From positions 1 through 7,455 of the forward strand of contig DQGV01000350.1 in NCBI GenBank assembly GCA_003524705.1: a stretch of 7,455 nt of DNA, given 5' to 3'. The translations under genes and the position numbers were made by a program. This document shows, one piece after another, positions 1 through 6,314 of this stretch (positions within the stretch are counted from its first letter, which is position 1; each line of letters starts with the position of its first letter). Below the pieces are notes generated by a model, which did not search any database, was not told where the DNA came from, and was given only the letters and a program-made list of their open reading frames with translations. Source of the DNA: Anaerolineae bacterium (GTDB lineage: Bacteria > Chloroflexota > Anaerolineae > Anaerolineales > Villigracilaceae).

Positions 1-876
1 CTAAGAAGGATGGTTAATTCTGCTAAAGTTTATTTTGGTCTTCGTGGAGCAACAATTTATGAGGCAAATCATTTATCAAAAAAATTAGAAGTTAAAGCTA
101 GTAGTTTTGATAAAGGGTTGCTTGATGAGAAAGAAGTGTCTTTTAGTGAGGATAGCCCCGAAGGTTTAACGGGGCATCTAATGATAGGAAAGGATAAAAA
201 TAATCATTCTTACTCAAATGGAATTGTTCATATTCATGATTATCGAAAGTACGAAGATGCAATGGACTATACCTATAAAGAAAAAGAAACCTTAGGGTCT
301 TTAATAGGCATAAGATTTCCTTTAGGAATACCAGCTAGTGAAGCCATGGGTGTTCTTGTGGTAGCAGACGCACCTATTGTTCGAGCTGAAGGAGGGCGGA
401 CTTATGAAGATTCGTTAGGAGATCTTAAGTACCTCGCTCGAATAGCTAGCGAGTCTTTGCAGGTATTCGATGAAATAAAAAAATCTGACGATAATATTCT
501 GACAGCAAATCACCATCAAATGCCAATTAATCAACTCCAAGAGACTATATCCCAAAAAGAAGTAGCATTAACTGCTGTTGAAAAAGAAAATAATCGATTA
601 AAAATTTTACTATTTTTGATAATAAATGTTGTTTTGGGCTATCCTATTTGGAAAACTAATATTATCGAACAAAGTCTTGGTTTAGATGATTCATATTTTA
701 ATAAATCTTTAGTACAATTAACAGTAATCGGTGTTGTAATATTTCTAGTATGGGGAAATAAGATAGTTAGAAACAAAATTTGGAAAGATTCTGTTTTTAC
801 AAAAGCAGTTGAAGTAATATTAGCTATAATGACATTCATAATAACTGTGTTAGCTTTGTATGTAGCTTTAAGATGA
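1..876 (+). CDS. GAF-domain protein with coiled coil and three C-terminal membrane segments (5' partial)
   Basis: This is probably the 3' part of a longer gene. The frame is open to the window edge. The first ATG at 10 has its only purine-rich stretch directly against it, with no spacing for a ribosome site, and the first helix of the GAF fold appears to be missing. Counting from that ATG, residues ~4-156 look like a GAF ligand-sensing domain: the stretch from GLTGHL (52-57) through GSLIGIRFPL and MGVLVVAD (113-120) to the helix LKYLARIASESLQVFDEI follows the usual GAF pattern. A charged, probably coiled-coil segment follows (~174-197), then three hydrophobic segments (~198-214, 233-250, 265-286). 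The likely form is a membrane-anchored cytosolic sensor. No catalytic output domain is visible, so signal and output are unknown. The gene is clearly AT-richer than the helicase gene, which it meets tail to tail with nine bases between stop codons and no terminator. GAF call fairly sure; function unassigned. Confidence 0.72.
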   Translation, partial: LRRMVNSAKVYFGLRGATIYEANHLSKKLEVKASSFDKGLLDEKEVSFSEDSPEGLTGHLMIGKDKNNHSYSNGIVHIHDYRKYEDAMDYTYKEKETLGSLIGIRFPLGIPASEAMGVLVVADAPIVRAEGGRTYEDSLGDLKYLARIASESLQVFDEIKKSDDNILTANHHQMPINQLQETISQKEVALTAVEKENNRLKILLFLIINVVLGYPIWKTNIIEQSLGLDDSYFNKSLVQLTVIGVVIFLVWGNKIVRNKIWKDSVFTKAVEVILAIMTFIITVLALYVALR

Positions 877-885
877 TGTATAAGG

Positions 886-3216
886 CTAAGGATTTTTCTC
901 CCACCATCCCATCAACTCACTCAAAGCCAAACTCGGTGTCGCATCACCTTGCCTGCCTGAATTCCAAGTGACAATCAAATCTTTCTTCGCGCGCGTAATG
1001 CCCACATAAAACAAACGCAAACGTTCTTTGATATATCCAAGCCGCGAAACAAACGTCGCTTTGCCTTCTTCATACCAATCATATTCATTATTTGTTTCCA
1101 AAACGCGCAATTGCTCCAACGCTTCGGCTTCCAAATTCAATCCCTGACGAATAAACCATCGTTCCGAAATAAATCTGTCATTCGGCATGCCCGATGGAAA
1201 ATCATAATTATTCACGCTCATCAAATACACACGATCCCATTCCAAACCTTTGGCGCGATGCATCGTCGTCACCACAACTTTTCCACGATGGCGTTCAGGG
1301 TCAAAACCAGAATCATCTTCCGAAAAACCGATGAAGCGCCGTTCATTTTTTGCAATCACCGCCAACTCCGCAGTCAACTCAGGCAAACGCCATTCATTGT
1401 GGTCATCCGCCGCTTTGCGCAACACCAACGCCAATTTATGTGCCAACGCCAAATCCGCTGCTTCAGTAAAAACATCTTGTGCCAACGTCAAAACCAATTG
1501 ATCAATGGGAAGTGTGACCGCATTCAACCATCTCTGCACATAGACTCGAAAATCTTTTAATTCTTCGATGACTTGCTCCGCTTCATCCGCGCTTATGCTT
1601 GCCAGCCAATCTGATTCATTATCTCCGCTTCGGCTTGGTGCAATAAAATTTTCAACCTGTCCTATTCTTTGAATCAAACTGCTGACCACTTTTACAAATT
1701 CAGCTTTTTCAACTTCCTCACGCCAATCACGTCTCCACACTTCATACGCTTTGGATAATTTTCTCGCCGATTGTGGATCTGCTAAATAGGATAATAAATA
1801 ATTCAACGAACCCGCCGCCGCACGTGTAGTTGACGTAGATGAAATTAACTCAATTACTTCTACATTTCTTTTTTTCAAAGCCTCAATCACTTCCACGCCA
1901 CGTGTATTTCTTGGCACGAGAATTGCAATTGTCGGTTTGATTTCATCTTCCCCAAATGAATCCAAATAACTTTTGACAGATTTGGCGACATTCTCTAATT
2001 CTTCTTCGGGTGTAAATTTTCGGCTGATGAATTTAATCGCCTCAGGGTTATCAGGCGGGTTGACAGGTTCATAGCCTTCGGGAACAGCTTCTATATATGG
2101 AAGTGATAATGCTCCTCTTGCTTGTTCTTCGGGATGAGCATTCATCACCCAATCAATTAAATGATTTGCCAAGTTAATCACCGAAGGTTGTGACCTTCCT
2201 GATTCTGGCATATCCGCATTGGGATTTGTATTTATAAAATTTCTTAACAAATCAGGGTCAGCAGTTGTGAATGTTTCAAAGATAGCTTGATTTGGGTCAC
2301 CCACACGAACCCAATTTCCGCCAACCCCGCTGGTCGAGTAGCGAAGCGTATCGAGACCAGAAGTTTCAAAATTACTTGTGGTCTCGATACGGTCTCGGCG
2401 ATCGCCTCGACCACCGGATAAAAGTTCCAAAATCTTTTGTTGAGACAAACTCGAATCTTGCGCTTCATCTTCCAAGATAAATGGATAACGAAAACGAAGT
2501 CGCTCTAAAAATTCTTCATCGCTTTGAAGCAAGGTCAATGCCAAACGAATCAAATCGTCAAAGTCCACTGCACCACGATAAGCGAGTGCGCGTTGATAAT
2601 CCGCATAAATGCTATAGCCAAGTTCCGCGAGAGGTAAAGGCGCAAATGAACTGTCGAGTTTGAGTCGCAGGCTTTCGGGAGTCAAGAGGCGGTCTTTTGC
2701 TGAACGGATAAAGGCATTTGCGAGCGAGTCAACTAAATCAGGAAGTTGAGAACGTTTGACCCAATCCTGTTTTGAATTATCAAGTGCGGGGTCAAGATAA
2801 TCATTTAGTGAATTGGAAGCAAGCCACACATTGACAGACTCTTTGCGAATGAAAGCGGCTTCGCGTTCATCAATGATGCTGAAGCGTTCATCCAGCCCAA
2901 CGCTGGCAGGTTTCTCACGGACAATGTCATGCGCGAGTCCATGCAACGTGCGCACGCGATATTTATACAACGCCTGAATTTTGTTATCAAAAAAACCTTT
3001 GATGCGATTCTCAAAATTATCAACCGCTGAATTCACCAACGTAACAATTAAAACTTCTTGCCCATCTTGCAATTCATTATTTTGAATCAATTGCGCCGCC
3101 AGCGCAGAGAGAATATGCGTTTTGCCAGCACCCGGCACCGCGGCAATACCAAGACGACCGCCATTATATTGGAGGATGTTTTGTTGCGATGGGCGAGGGG
3201 AGAAAACATACGACAT
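886..3216 (-). CDS. UvrD/PcrA-like superfamily 1 ATP-dependent DNA helicase
   Basis: A 776-residue SF1A helicase, expected to use ATP to move 3'-5' on single-stranded DNA and unwind duplexes in repair or recombination. The motifs appear in order: Q-like motif around PSQQNIL (9-15), Walker A AAVPGAGKT (25-33), motif Ia (55-72), Ib RTLHGLAHDIV (89-99), motif II EDEAQD (249-254), motif III WVRVGDPNQAIFETF (302-316), motif IV near ILVPRNTRG (432-440), motif V TTMHRAKGLEWD (650-661) and motif VI LFYVGITRAKKDL (735-747). All core ATPase residues look intact. The protein ends shortly after motif VI, without a long C-terminal extension. Residues ~270-298, between motifs II and III, are encoded by a palindromic DNA element and look like an in-frame insertion. 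The start is supported by the Q-like motif lying just inside the N-terminus. No good Shine-Dalgarno sequence precedes it, but a TATAAT lies 10 bases upstream, suggesting a very short leader. It follows nirK on the same strand but is separated from it by a terminator. The specific repair role is unknown. Confidence 0.93.
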   Translation of the reverse strand: MSYVFSPRPSQQNILQYNGGRLGIAAVPGAGKTHILSALAAQLIQNNELQDGQEVLIVTLVNSAVDNFENRIKGFFDNKIQALYKYRVRTLHGLAHDIVREKPASVGLDERFSIIDEREAAFIRKESVNVWLASNSLNDYLDPALDNSKQDWVKRSQLPDLVDSLANAFIRSAKDRLLTPESLRLKLDSSFAPLPLAELGYSIYADYQRALAYRGAVDFDDLIRLALTLLQSDEEFLERLRFRYPFILEDEAQDSSLSQQKILELLSGGRGDRRDRIETTSNFETSGLDTLRYSTSGVGGNWVRVGDPNQAIFETFTTADPDLLRNFINTNPNADMPESGRSQPSVINLANHLIDWVMNAHPEEQARGALSLPYIEAVPEGYEPVNPPDNPEAIKFISRKFTPEEELENVAKSVKSYLDSFGEDEIKPTIAILVPRNTRGVEVIEALKKRNVEVIELISSTSTTRAAAGSLNYLLSYLADPQSARKLSKAYEVWRRDWREEVEKAEFVKVVSSLIQRIGQVENFIAPSRSGDNESDWLASISADEAEQVIEELKDFRVYVQRWLNAVTLPIDQLVLTLAQDVFTEAADLALAHKLALVLRKAADDHNEWRLPELTAELAVIAKNERRFIGFSEDDSGFDPERHRGKVVVTTMHRAKGLEWDRVYLMSVNNYDFPSGMPNDRFISERWFIRQGLNLEAEALEQLRVLETNNEYDWYEEGKATFVSRLGYIKERLRLFYVGITRAKKDLIVTWNSGRQGDATPSLALSELMGWWEKNP
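2330..2416. repeat. REP-like palindromic element inserted in frame in the helicase gene
   Basis: Two inverted arms face each other: 2331-2359 and 2379-2413, separated by a 19-base AT-rich centre (2360-2378). Read on one strand, both arms begin TGGTCTCGATACG and end CTCGACCA, with an unlike middle (8 bases in one arm, 14 in the other). The whole could fold into a large cruciform or RNA hairpin. A CCG triplet occurs just left of the element (2327-2329) and again at its right end (2414-2416). The span 2330-2416 is 87 bases, exactly 29 codons, so removing it leaves the helicase frame intact and joins LLSG to VGGNWVRVGDPNQ. The arms and the frame are seen directly; insertion of a mobile or repeated element is inferred. 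The residues it adds (rich in G, R, D, S, T) look like a flexible surface loop. Confidence 0.75.
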
Positions 3217-3226
3217 ATATTCTTAA

Positions 3227-3232
3227 ATTATA
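3227..3232 (-). promoter_or_regulatory. -10 element of the helicase gene (near-leaderless transcript)
   Basis: On the minus strand a perfect TATAAT ends 10 bases before the helicase ATG. Normal spacing would put the transcript start 4-5 bases before the ATG, giving an almost leaderless mRNA. This agrees with the absence of a recognisable Shine-Dalgarno sequence (the bases before the ATG are TTAAGAATAT). No convincing -35 hexamer lies 15-19 bases upstream; that stretch falls inside the terminator hairpin of nirK. A TATAAT by chance is plausible in such AT-rich DNA. Confidence 0.4.
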
Positions 3233-3239
3233 GTCTGAC

Positions 3240-3282
3240 AATATCAAAACAGCCACAGAAAATCTATGGCTGTTTTGATATT
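3240..3282 (-). terminator. Hairpin terminator downstream of nirK
   Basis: A perfect 16-bp inverted repeat: AATATCAAAACAGCCA (3240-3255) against TGGCTGTTTTGATATT (3267-3282), with an 11-base loop that can pair further through AGA/TCT. The GC-containing core CAGCCA/TGGCTG is flanked by an A tract on one side and a T tract on the other, the layout of a terminator that can work in both directions. It starts 30 bases past the nirK stop codon and lies just before the helicase promoter region, so it should insulate the two genes. Confidence 0.8.
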
Positions 3283-3311
3283 CTTAAATTATTTATTTTT
3301 ATATAACAGGA

Positions 3312-5069
3312 TTAATGCCCACTACCGGGTGTGATTTCACCATCAAAAATTTCGTGGTTAGCATCACCTTCTACAGATAAAAATCCTGCCAAGCCATGTT
3401 CGAGTCTTGAGAGGGCATGGTCAACTAAAATATAGTTTCCCGGAACTTCAAGGGTAAATTCAACCATGGTTGCTCCACCGGGCGGGACTAATGTGGTTTG
3501 CACATCGGTTAATGGAGCAGATGTGAGGGAGGCTTGGTCATAAACACGGTCAAAAATTTCGCCAATCACATGGAAGGATGAAGTAAAGTTTGGTCCACCA
3601 ACACCAAAGAAGATGCGAACAGTCTCACCTACATTTGCACGAAGCATATGCGCTTCAGAGGTAAGAGCCATTGAAGCACCATTAAAGACAAAGTATTCTG
3701 GATTTTCATCAAGCAGTTTATCAATATTTTCAGTGAGTGCGCCTGCGGTTCCAAAGACTTGTGATGTATATAATTCGCCTTGCATCACATAAAACTCACG
3801 GTCAACAGGTGGTAAGCCGCCTTCAGGTTCGACCAATATAAGACCGTACATACCATTTGTCATGTGATGAGCAACCATTGGCGTGGCACAGTGATAGACA
3901 AAGACACCAGGGTTGAGTGCTTTGAAGGTAATCATTGTTTCGCCTCCCGGCGTGGTTTGAGTTGCTACTGCACCTCCGCCTGGTCCAGTCACTGCATGAA
4001 GGTCTATTGAGTGTGCCATCATACTATCTGGCAAATTCTTAAGGTGAAGTTCTACAGTATCGCCGACTCGCACACGTAAGAATGGACCTGGCACAGTTCT
4101 ATTGAATGTCCAATACTTATATGTAGTTCCATCTGCAAGAATACCTGTTAATTCTACAGTTTCAAGTTCGATAACTACTTTTTGAGGCTCACGGTCTCCG
4201 ATTGGGGCAGGAATATCTGTAGGGTTATGAACAATATCTACAGCATTTGGGTCAGCTGGACCTGCACTTTCAGTAAAGACTTGTGTAGTAGTTTGAGTGT
4301 AACCATCAGTAGAAGGTTGAGATGCTGCAACACCAGAACCAACAATTAATTTTCCTTCCATGCCCAATTGCCTATGGCCTGGAACCGCACAGTAATAAAT
4401 AAATGTGCCTTCTTCTCCGGCGATAAACTCTATAGTGATACCTTCTGGTGTAGAGACATCTGCGGACTTAACATTAAATTCATCAACATAAAAATTATGA
4501 AGAACGCCATCACTGCTTTTCAGATGTATCTTCACGAGGTCGCCTGGATTAGCCTTTAGGTCTGGATTAACTTGCCCGTTGATATCACCACCTTCGCCAA
4601 TGTATATCATTTTCCCGTTCTCAAACTTGGCATTAAGTGTATATTCTACGGTACTTGCGATGGCTCCTTTACCAACTATTAAAATTCCCCGCATACCAAG
4701 TCGCTTAAAATTTGTATCATAATATTCAAGTGAAGCATCATCATTAGGAACGGTGAATGTAAGTGAAGTAGTTTCCCCTTGTTTTTTAATTGTTGATGAT
4801 TCGATTTTTAGGTCTGGAAAGACAATATTATGAGTTCCCCAACCGCTGTTTACGAGCATCACTGAGATACGTTCTCCCGGTTCTACTTTTAAAGAGGGGT
4901 TTACTACACCATTAATATCCCCATTCACCCCAACAAAGACAAATTGCCCATCCCGTAAGTCCGTCGTTAAGACAAATTCTTTCTTTACAGGAAGTTCACT
5001 TTTTGGAAAACAAGCACTCAAAAGTAACAGAACAAGTATTGTAGCCATAAATCTCTTAAGATAATTCAT
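3312..5069 (-). CDS. nirK: Copper-containing nitrite reductase (AniA-like NirK) lipoprotein with two N-terminal cupredoxin domains
   Basis: Reduces nitrite to nitric oxide at the outer face of the membrane, a denitrification step. With the start at 5069 the protein has 585 residues. Residues 1-20 form a lipoprotein signal ending LSAC, with C20 as the lipid-anchored cysteine. Two cupredoxin modules (~32-134 and ~140-245) share the pattern GDING-VNP; a Thr/Gln/Ser-rich linker follows (~246-270), then the two-domain nitrite reductase (~290-580). By family alignment the type 1 copper ligands are H353, C394, H402 and M407; the type 2 ligands are H358, H393 and H551; the catalytic residues are D356 and H500. 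All are present. The short C394-H402 loop and the run NGMYGLILVEP resemble Neisseria AniA (class II), which is also a lipoprotein. Cupredoxin 2 keeps a type 1 site (H191, C227, H232, M237). Cupredoxin 1 has D118 where the Cys should be and lacks the second His. It is a single-gene unit with its own promoter and terminator. The enzyme call is secure; the electron-transfer role of module 2 is inferred. Confidence 0.95.
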   Translation of the reverse strand: MNYLKRFMATILVLLLLSACFPKSELPVKKEFVLTTDLRDGQFVFVGVNGDINGVVNPSLKVEPGERISVMLVNSGWGTHNIVFPDLKIESSTIKKQGETTSLTFTVPNDDASLEYYDTNFKRLGMRGILIVGKGAIASTVEYTLNAKFENGKMIYIGEGGDINGQVNPDLKANPGDLVKIHLKSSDGVLHNFYVDEFNVKSADVSTPEGITIEFIAGEEGTFIYYCAVPGHRQLGMEGKLIVGSGVAASQPSTDGYTQTTTQVFTESAGPADPNAVDIVHNPTDIPAPIGDREPQKVVIELETVELTGILADGTTYKYWTFNRTVPGPFLRVRVGDTVELHLKNLPDSMMAHSIDLHAVTGPGGGAVATQTTPGGETMITFKALNPGVFVYHCATPMVAHHMTNGMYGLILVEPEGGLPPVDREFYVMQGELYTSQVFGTAGALTENIDKLLDENPEYFVFNGASMALTSEAHMLRANVGETVRIFFGVGGPNFTSSFHVIGEIFDRVYDQASLTSAPLTDVQTTLVPPGGATMVEFTLEVPGNYILVDHALSRLEHGLAGFLSVEGDANHEIFDGEITPGSGH

Positions 5070-5075
5070 AGGATT

Positions 5076-5081
5076 CTCCTT
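5076..5081 (-). promoter_or_regulatory. Shine-Dalgarno sequence that sets the nirK start
   Basis: AAGGAG on the minus strand lies six bases before the ATG at 5069. The in-frame ATG eight codons upstream (5093) has no such sequence before it. The start at 5069 also gives a normal lipoprotein signal (MNYLKRF, then a hydrophobic stretch and LSAC), whereas the longer form adds eight charged, unneeded residues. Confidence 0.88.
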
Positions 5082-5135
5082 ATATTTGAACATCTAACAC
5101 GACAGAATTTGTGTTAAATTCCGCTGGTTTGTTGT

Positions 5136-5178
5136 ATCCTATGCCTAATTCCCTAGCCTGTCTTTGCGCTAGCGCAAA
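5136..5178 (-). promoter_or_regulatory. nirK promoter with NnrR/DNR-type (Crp/Fnr family) palindrome at -41.5
   Basis: The perfect 16-base palindrome TTTGCGCTAGCGCAAA (5163-5178) contains TTGCG-N4-CGCAA, the form of site known for NnrR-type nitric-oxide-responsive Crp/Fnr regulators of nir and nor genes. On the minus strand a -10-like TAGGAT (5136-5141, 4 of 6 matches, with the key first, second and last bases kept) lies 22 bases from the palindrome core. If transcription starts at the usual distance from this hexamer (5129, an A on the minus strand), the palindrome is centred at exactly -41.5, the class II position where such regulators touch RNA polymerase and replace a -35 element. The leader would be about 60 bases. 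Regulator identity is inferred; none is encoded in the window. Confidence 0.65.
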
Positions 5179-5236
5179 TAAGAACGAAGGTTAGAAGATT
5201 AATAGTAAAAATTGGGTAAAAAAGTTCTTTTGGACG

Positions 5237-5270
5237 AAAAAAGCCAATCTACCTAAGCAGGTTGGCTTTT
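5237..5270 (-). terminator. Intrinsic terminator of the glycosyltransferase-lipoprotein operon
   Basis: Read on the minus strand, AAAAGCCAA pairs with TTGGCTTTT (arms 5262-5270 and 5239-5247). An inner CCT/AGG pairing shortens the loop, and a run of six T follows directly. It starts about 34 bases past the lipoprotein stop codon. This is a textbook rho-independent terminator and separates the operon from the nirK promoter. Confidence 0.88.
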
Positions 5271-5303
5271 GAGGTATTTTAAGAGAATCAAACGATTAAT
5301 ATC

Positions 5304-6314
5304 TTAGGGTTTTGCCTCTCCCGAATCCACATCCACCATCATCACGGAAGTATCTACTGCTTCAAAATCACTGCCTGTTAGTACATCCAATAAATGAAGC
5401 ATATCATTATCCCAGCGTTCATCAGGTGCGCCACTCACATACCAATTGGAACCATTATCTGCTAAAACAATTCCGTATGTCTTGAAGGCTTGCAAGATAA
5501 CTTGCATTTCAGGTGGAAAACCTGAAATATCATAATCCGCTTTCAAACGGAATCTTGCTCCCATCGGCGGAATGCCATCTTGTGGGTCGGAGGTTTGATG
5601 TCTGGCGGGCCAAATGTAGCCTGCTGTTTCTTCGGCTGTGAATCGCAAGGCATGTTTAATTTCGCCTGTAACGATTTCATCATATCTAACGAGTCCGGGC
5701 AAAATTGGCAAACCTGCGGCATCAGCAGATGTCCATGTATCAGGGCGGAGTGCATTTGAATTTAGATCGAATATTGCGCCACTGCCGCCGAACCATTGTC
5801 CATTGTCAAAGTTAGCATCGAAGATTTCATATAACTTACAAGTATCTGTATCAAGCACAATGATGTGATGATCGCTACCAAATTCGATACTCGGATTATC
5901 AGGAATTGGGTATGGGTCTGTATCTGATTCATCGGGATAGTAGAACTCTGGTGAATAACTAGTCACACTTGAACCTGAAACTACGTCGTAGGGGATGCCA
6001 AGCAAACCACCTTCATATTCACCTGATCCAAAGTCCATGTGAAAGGCGTCGTCGCGGCCAATGCTGTCGATCCACATATCAGATTGAGGATGAGTCGGAA
6101 GCGAATCAATGGGTTTGTTCCAGTAATTGTTCGCTGGGAAAATTGGGCAACCAGCAATGGCTGGTACATCTGAAGAAATAACTGGTTCAGTCGAAACAAT
6201 TTCAGTTATCTGCGGCTCAACAACCTCAGGTGTGGATTCAGCAGATACCCCAAAGTTACAAGCCAGCATGGAAATCAAAAGAACGGTGATTGCGCTAAGT
6301 TTTTTAAGATTCAT
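5304..6314 (-). CDS. Conserved lipoprotein of unknown function
   Basis: A 336-residue exported protein. Residues 1-19 are a lipoprotein signal (MNLKKL, hydrophobic run, MLAC) with C19 as the probable lipid anchor. An acidic, Ser/Thr/Pro/Val-rich spacer follows (~22-54). The compact domain starts at CPIFPANNYWNKPI (56-69) and runs nearly to the end. It contains highly patterned stretches: FHMDFGSGEYEGGLLGIPY (91-109), ESDTDPYPIPDN (129-140), SDHHIIVLDTDTCKLYEIFD (147-166), GSGAIFDLNSNALRP (177-191), TSADAAGLPILPGLVRYDEI (195-214) and DNGSNWYVSGAPDERW (286-301). C56 and C159 could form a disulfide. The style recalls hypothetical secreted proteins I know from Chloroflexota and Actinomycetota, but I cannot name a characterised family. 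Conserved Asp, His and Trp residues hint at an enzyme or a carbohydrate-binding domain without proving either. A ribosome site (GAGGA) lies inside the end of the upstream glycosyltransferase gene, and the two genes overlap by 11 bases, so translation is probably coupled. Real gene; function open. Confidence 0.85.
   Translation of the reverse strand: MNLKKLSAITVLLISMLACNFGVSAESTPEVVEPQITEIVSTEPVISSDVPAIAGCPIFPANNYWNKPIDSLPTHPQSDMWIDSIGRDDAFHMDFGSGEYEGGLLGIPYDVVSGSSVTSYSPEFYYPDESDTDPYPIPDNPSIEFGSDHHIIVLDTDTCKLYEIFDANFDNGQWFGGSGAIFDLNSNALRPDTWTSADAAGLPILPGLVRYDEIVTGEIKHALRFTAEETAGYIWPARHQTSDPQDGIPPMGARFRLKADYDISGFPPEMQVILQAFKTYGIVLADNGSNWYVSGAPDERWDNDMLHLLDVLTGSDFEAVDTSVMMVDVDSGEAKP

Larger units (their letters stand above)
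3217..3292. repeat. 15-bp direct repeat flanking the terminator hairpin
   Basis: ATATTCTTAAATTAT occurs at 3217-3231 and again, identical, at 3278-3292, 61 bases apart. The two copies bracket the nirK terminator. One copy overlaps the helicase -10 element and leader; the other overlaps the outer end of the hairpin stem. The match stops cleanly on both sides. It may be a duplication scar or chance similarity in AT-rich DNA. Confidence 0.6.

Noticed and set aside
165..183. CCCCG/CGGGG hairpin in the GAF gene
   Set aside because: A five-bp stem within coding sequence with no T tract; ordinary chance pairing.
436..456. CTCGCT...AGCGAG inverted repeat in the GAF gene
   Set aside because: Short, inside coding sequence and not repeated elsewhere in the window.
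1111..1560. 149-codon plus-strand open frame opposite the helicase gene
   Set aside because: It lies antisense to well-supported helicase sequence with intact motifs, reads as low-complexity His/Arg/Gln-rich protein and has no ribosome site. It is a shadow frame.
2397..2406. GGCGATCGCC, which contains the HIP1 octamer GCGATCGC known from cyanobacteria
   Set aside because: A single copy inside the palindromic element. One occurrence does not show a HIP1-rich genome, and nothing else here looks cyanobacterial.
5095..5116. TAACAC/GTGTTA inverted repeat with a 10-base loop in the nirK leader
   Set aside because: The six-bp AT-rich stem competes with an overlapping GAATTT/AAATTC pairing. It is too weak to call a riboswitch or attenuator.
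5180..5229. AAGAAC and GTTCTT facing each other upstream of nirK
   Set aside because: Six-base arms about 38 bases apart in AT-rich DNA; no support for an operator.
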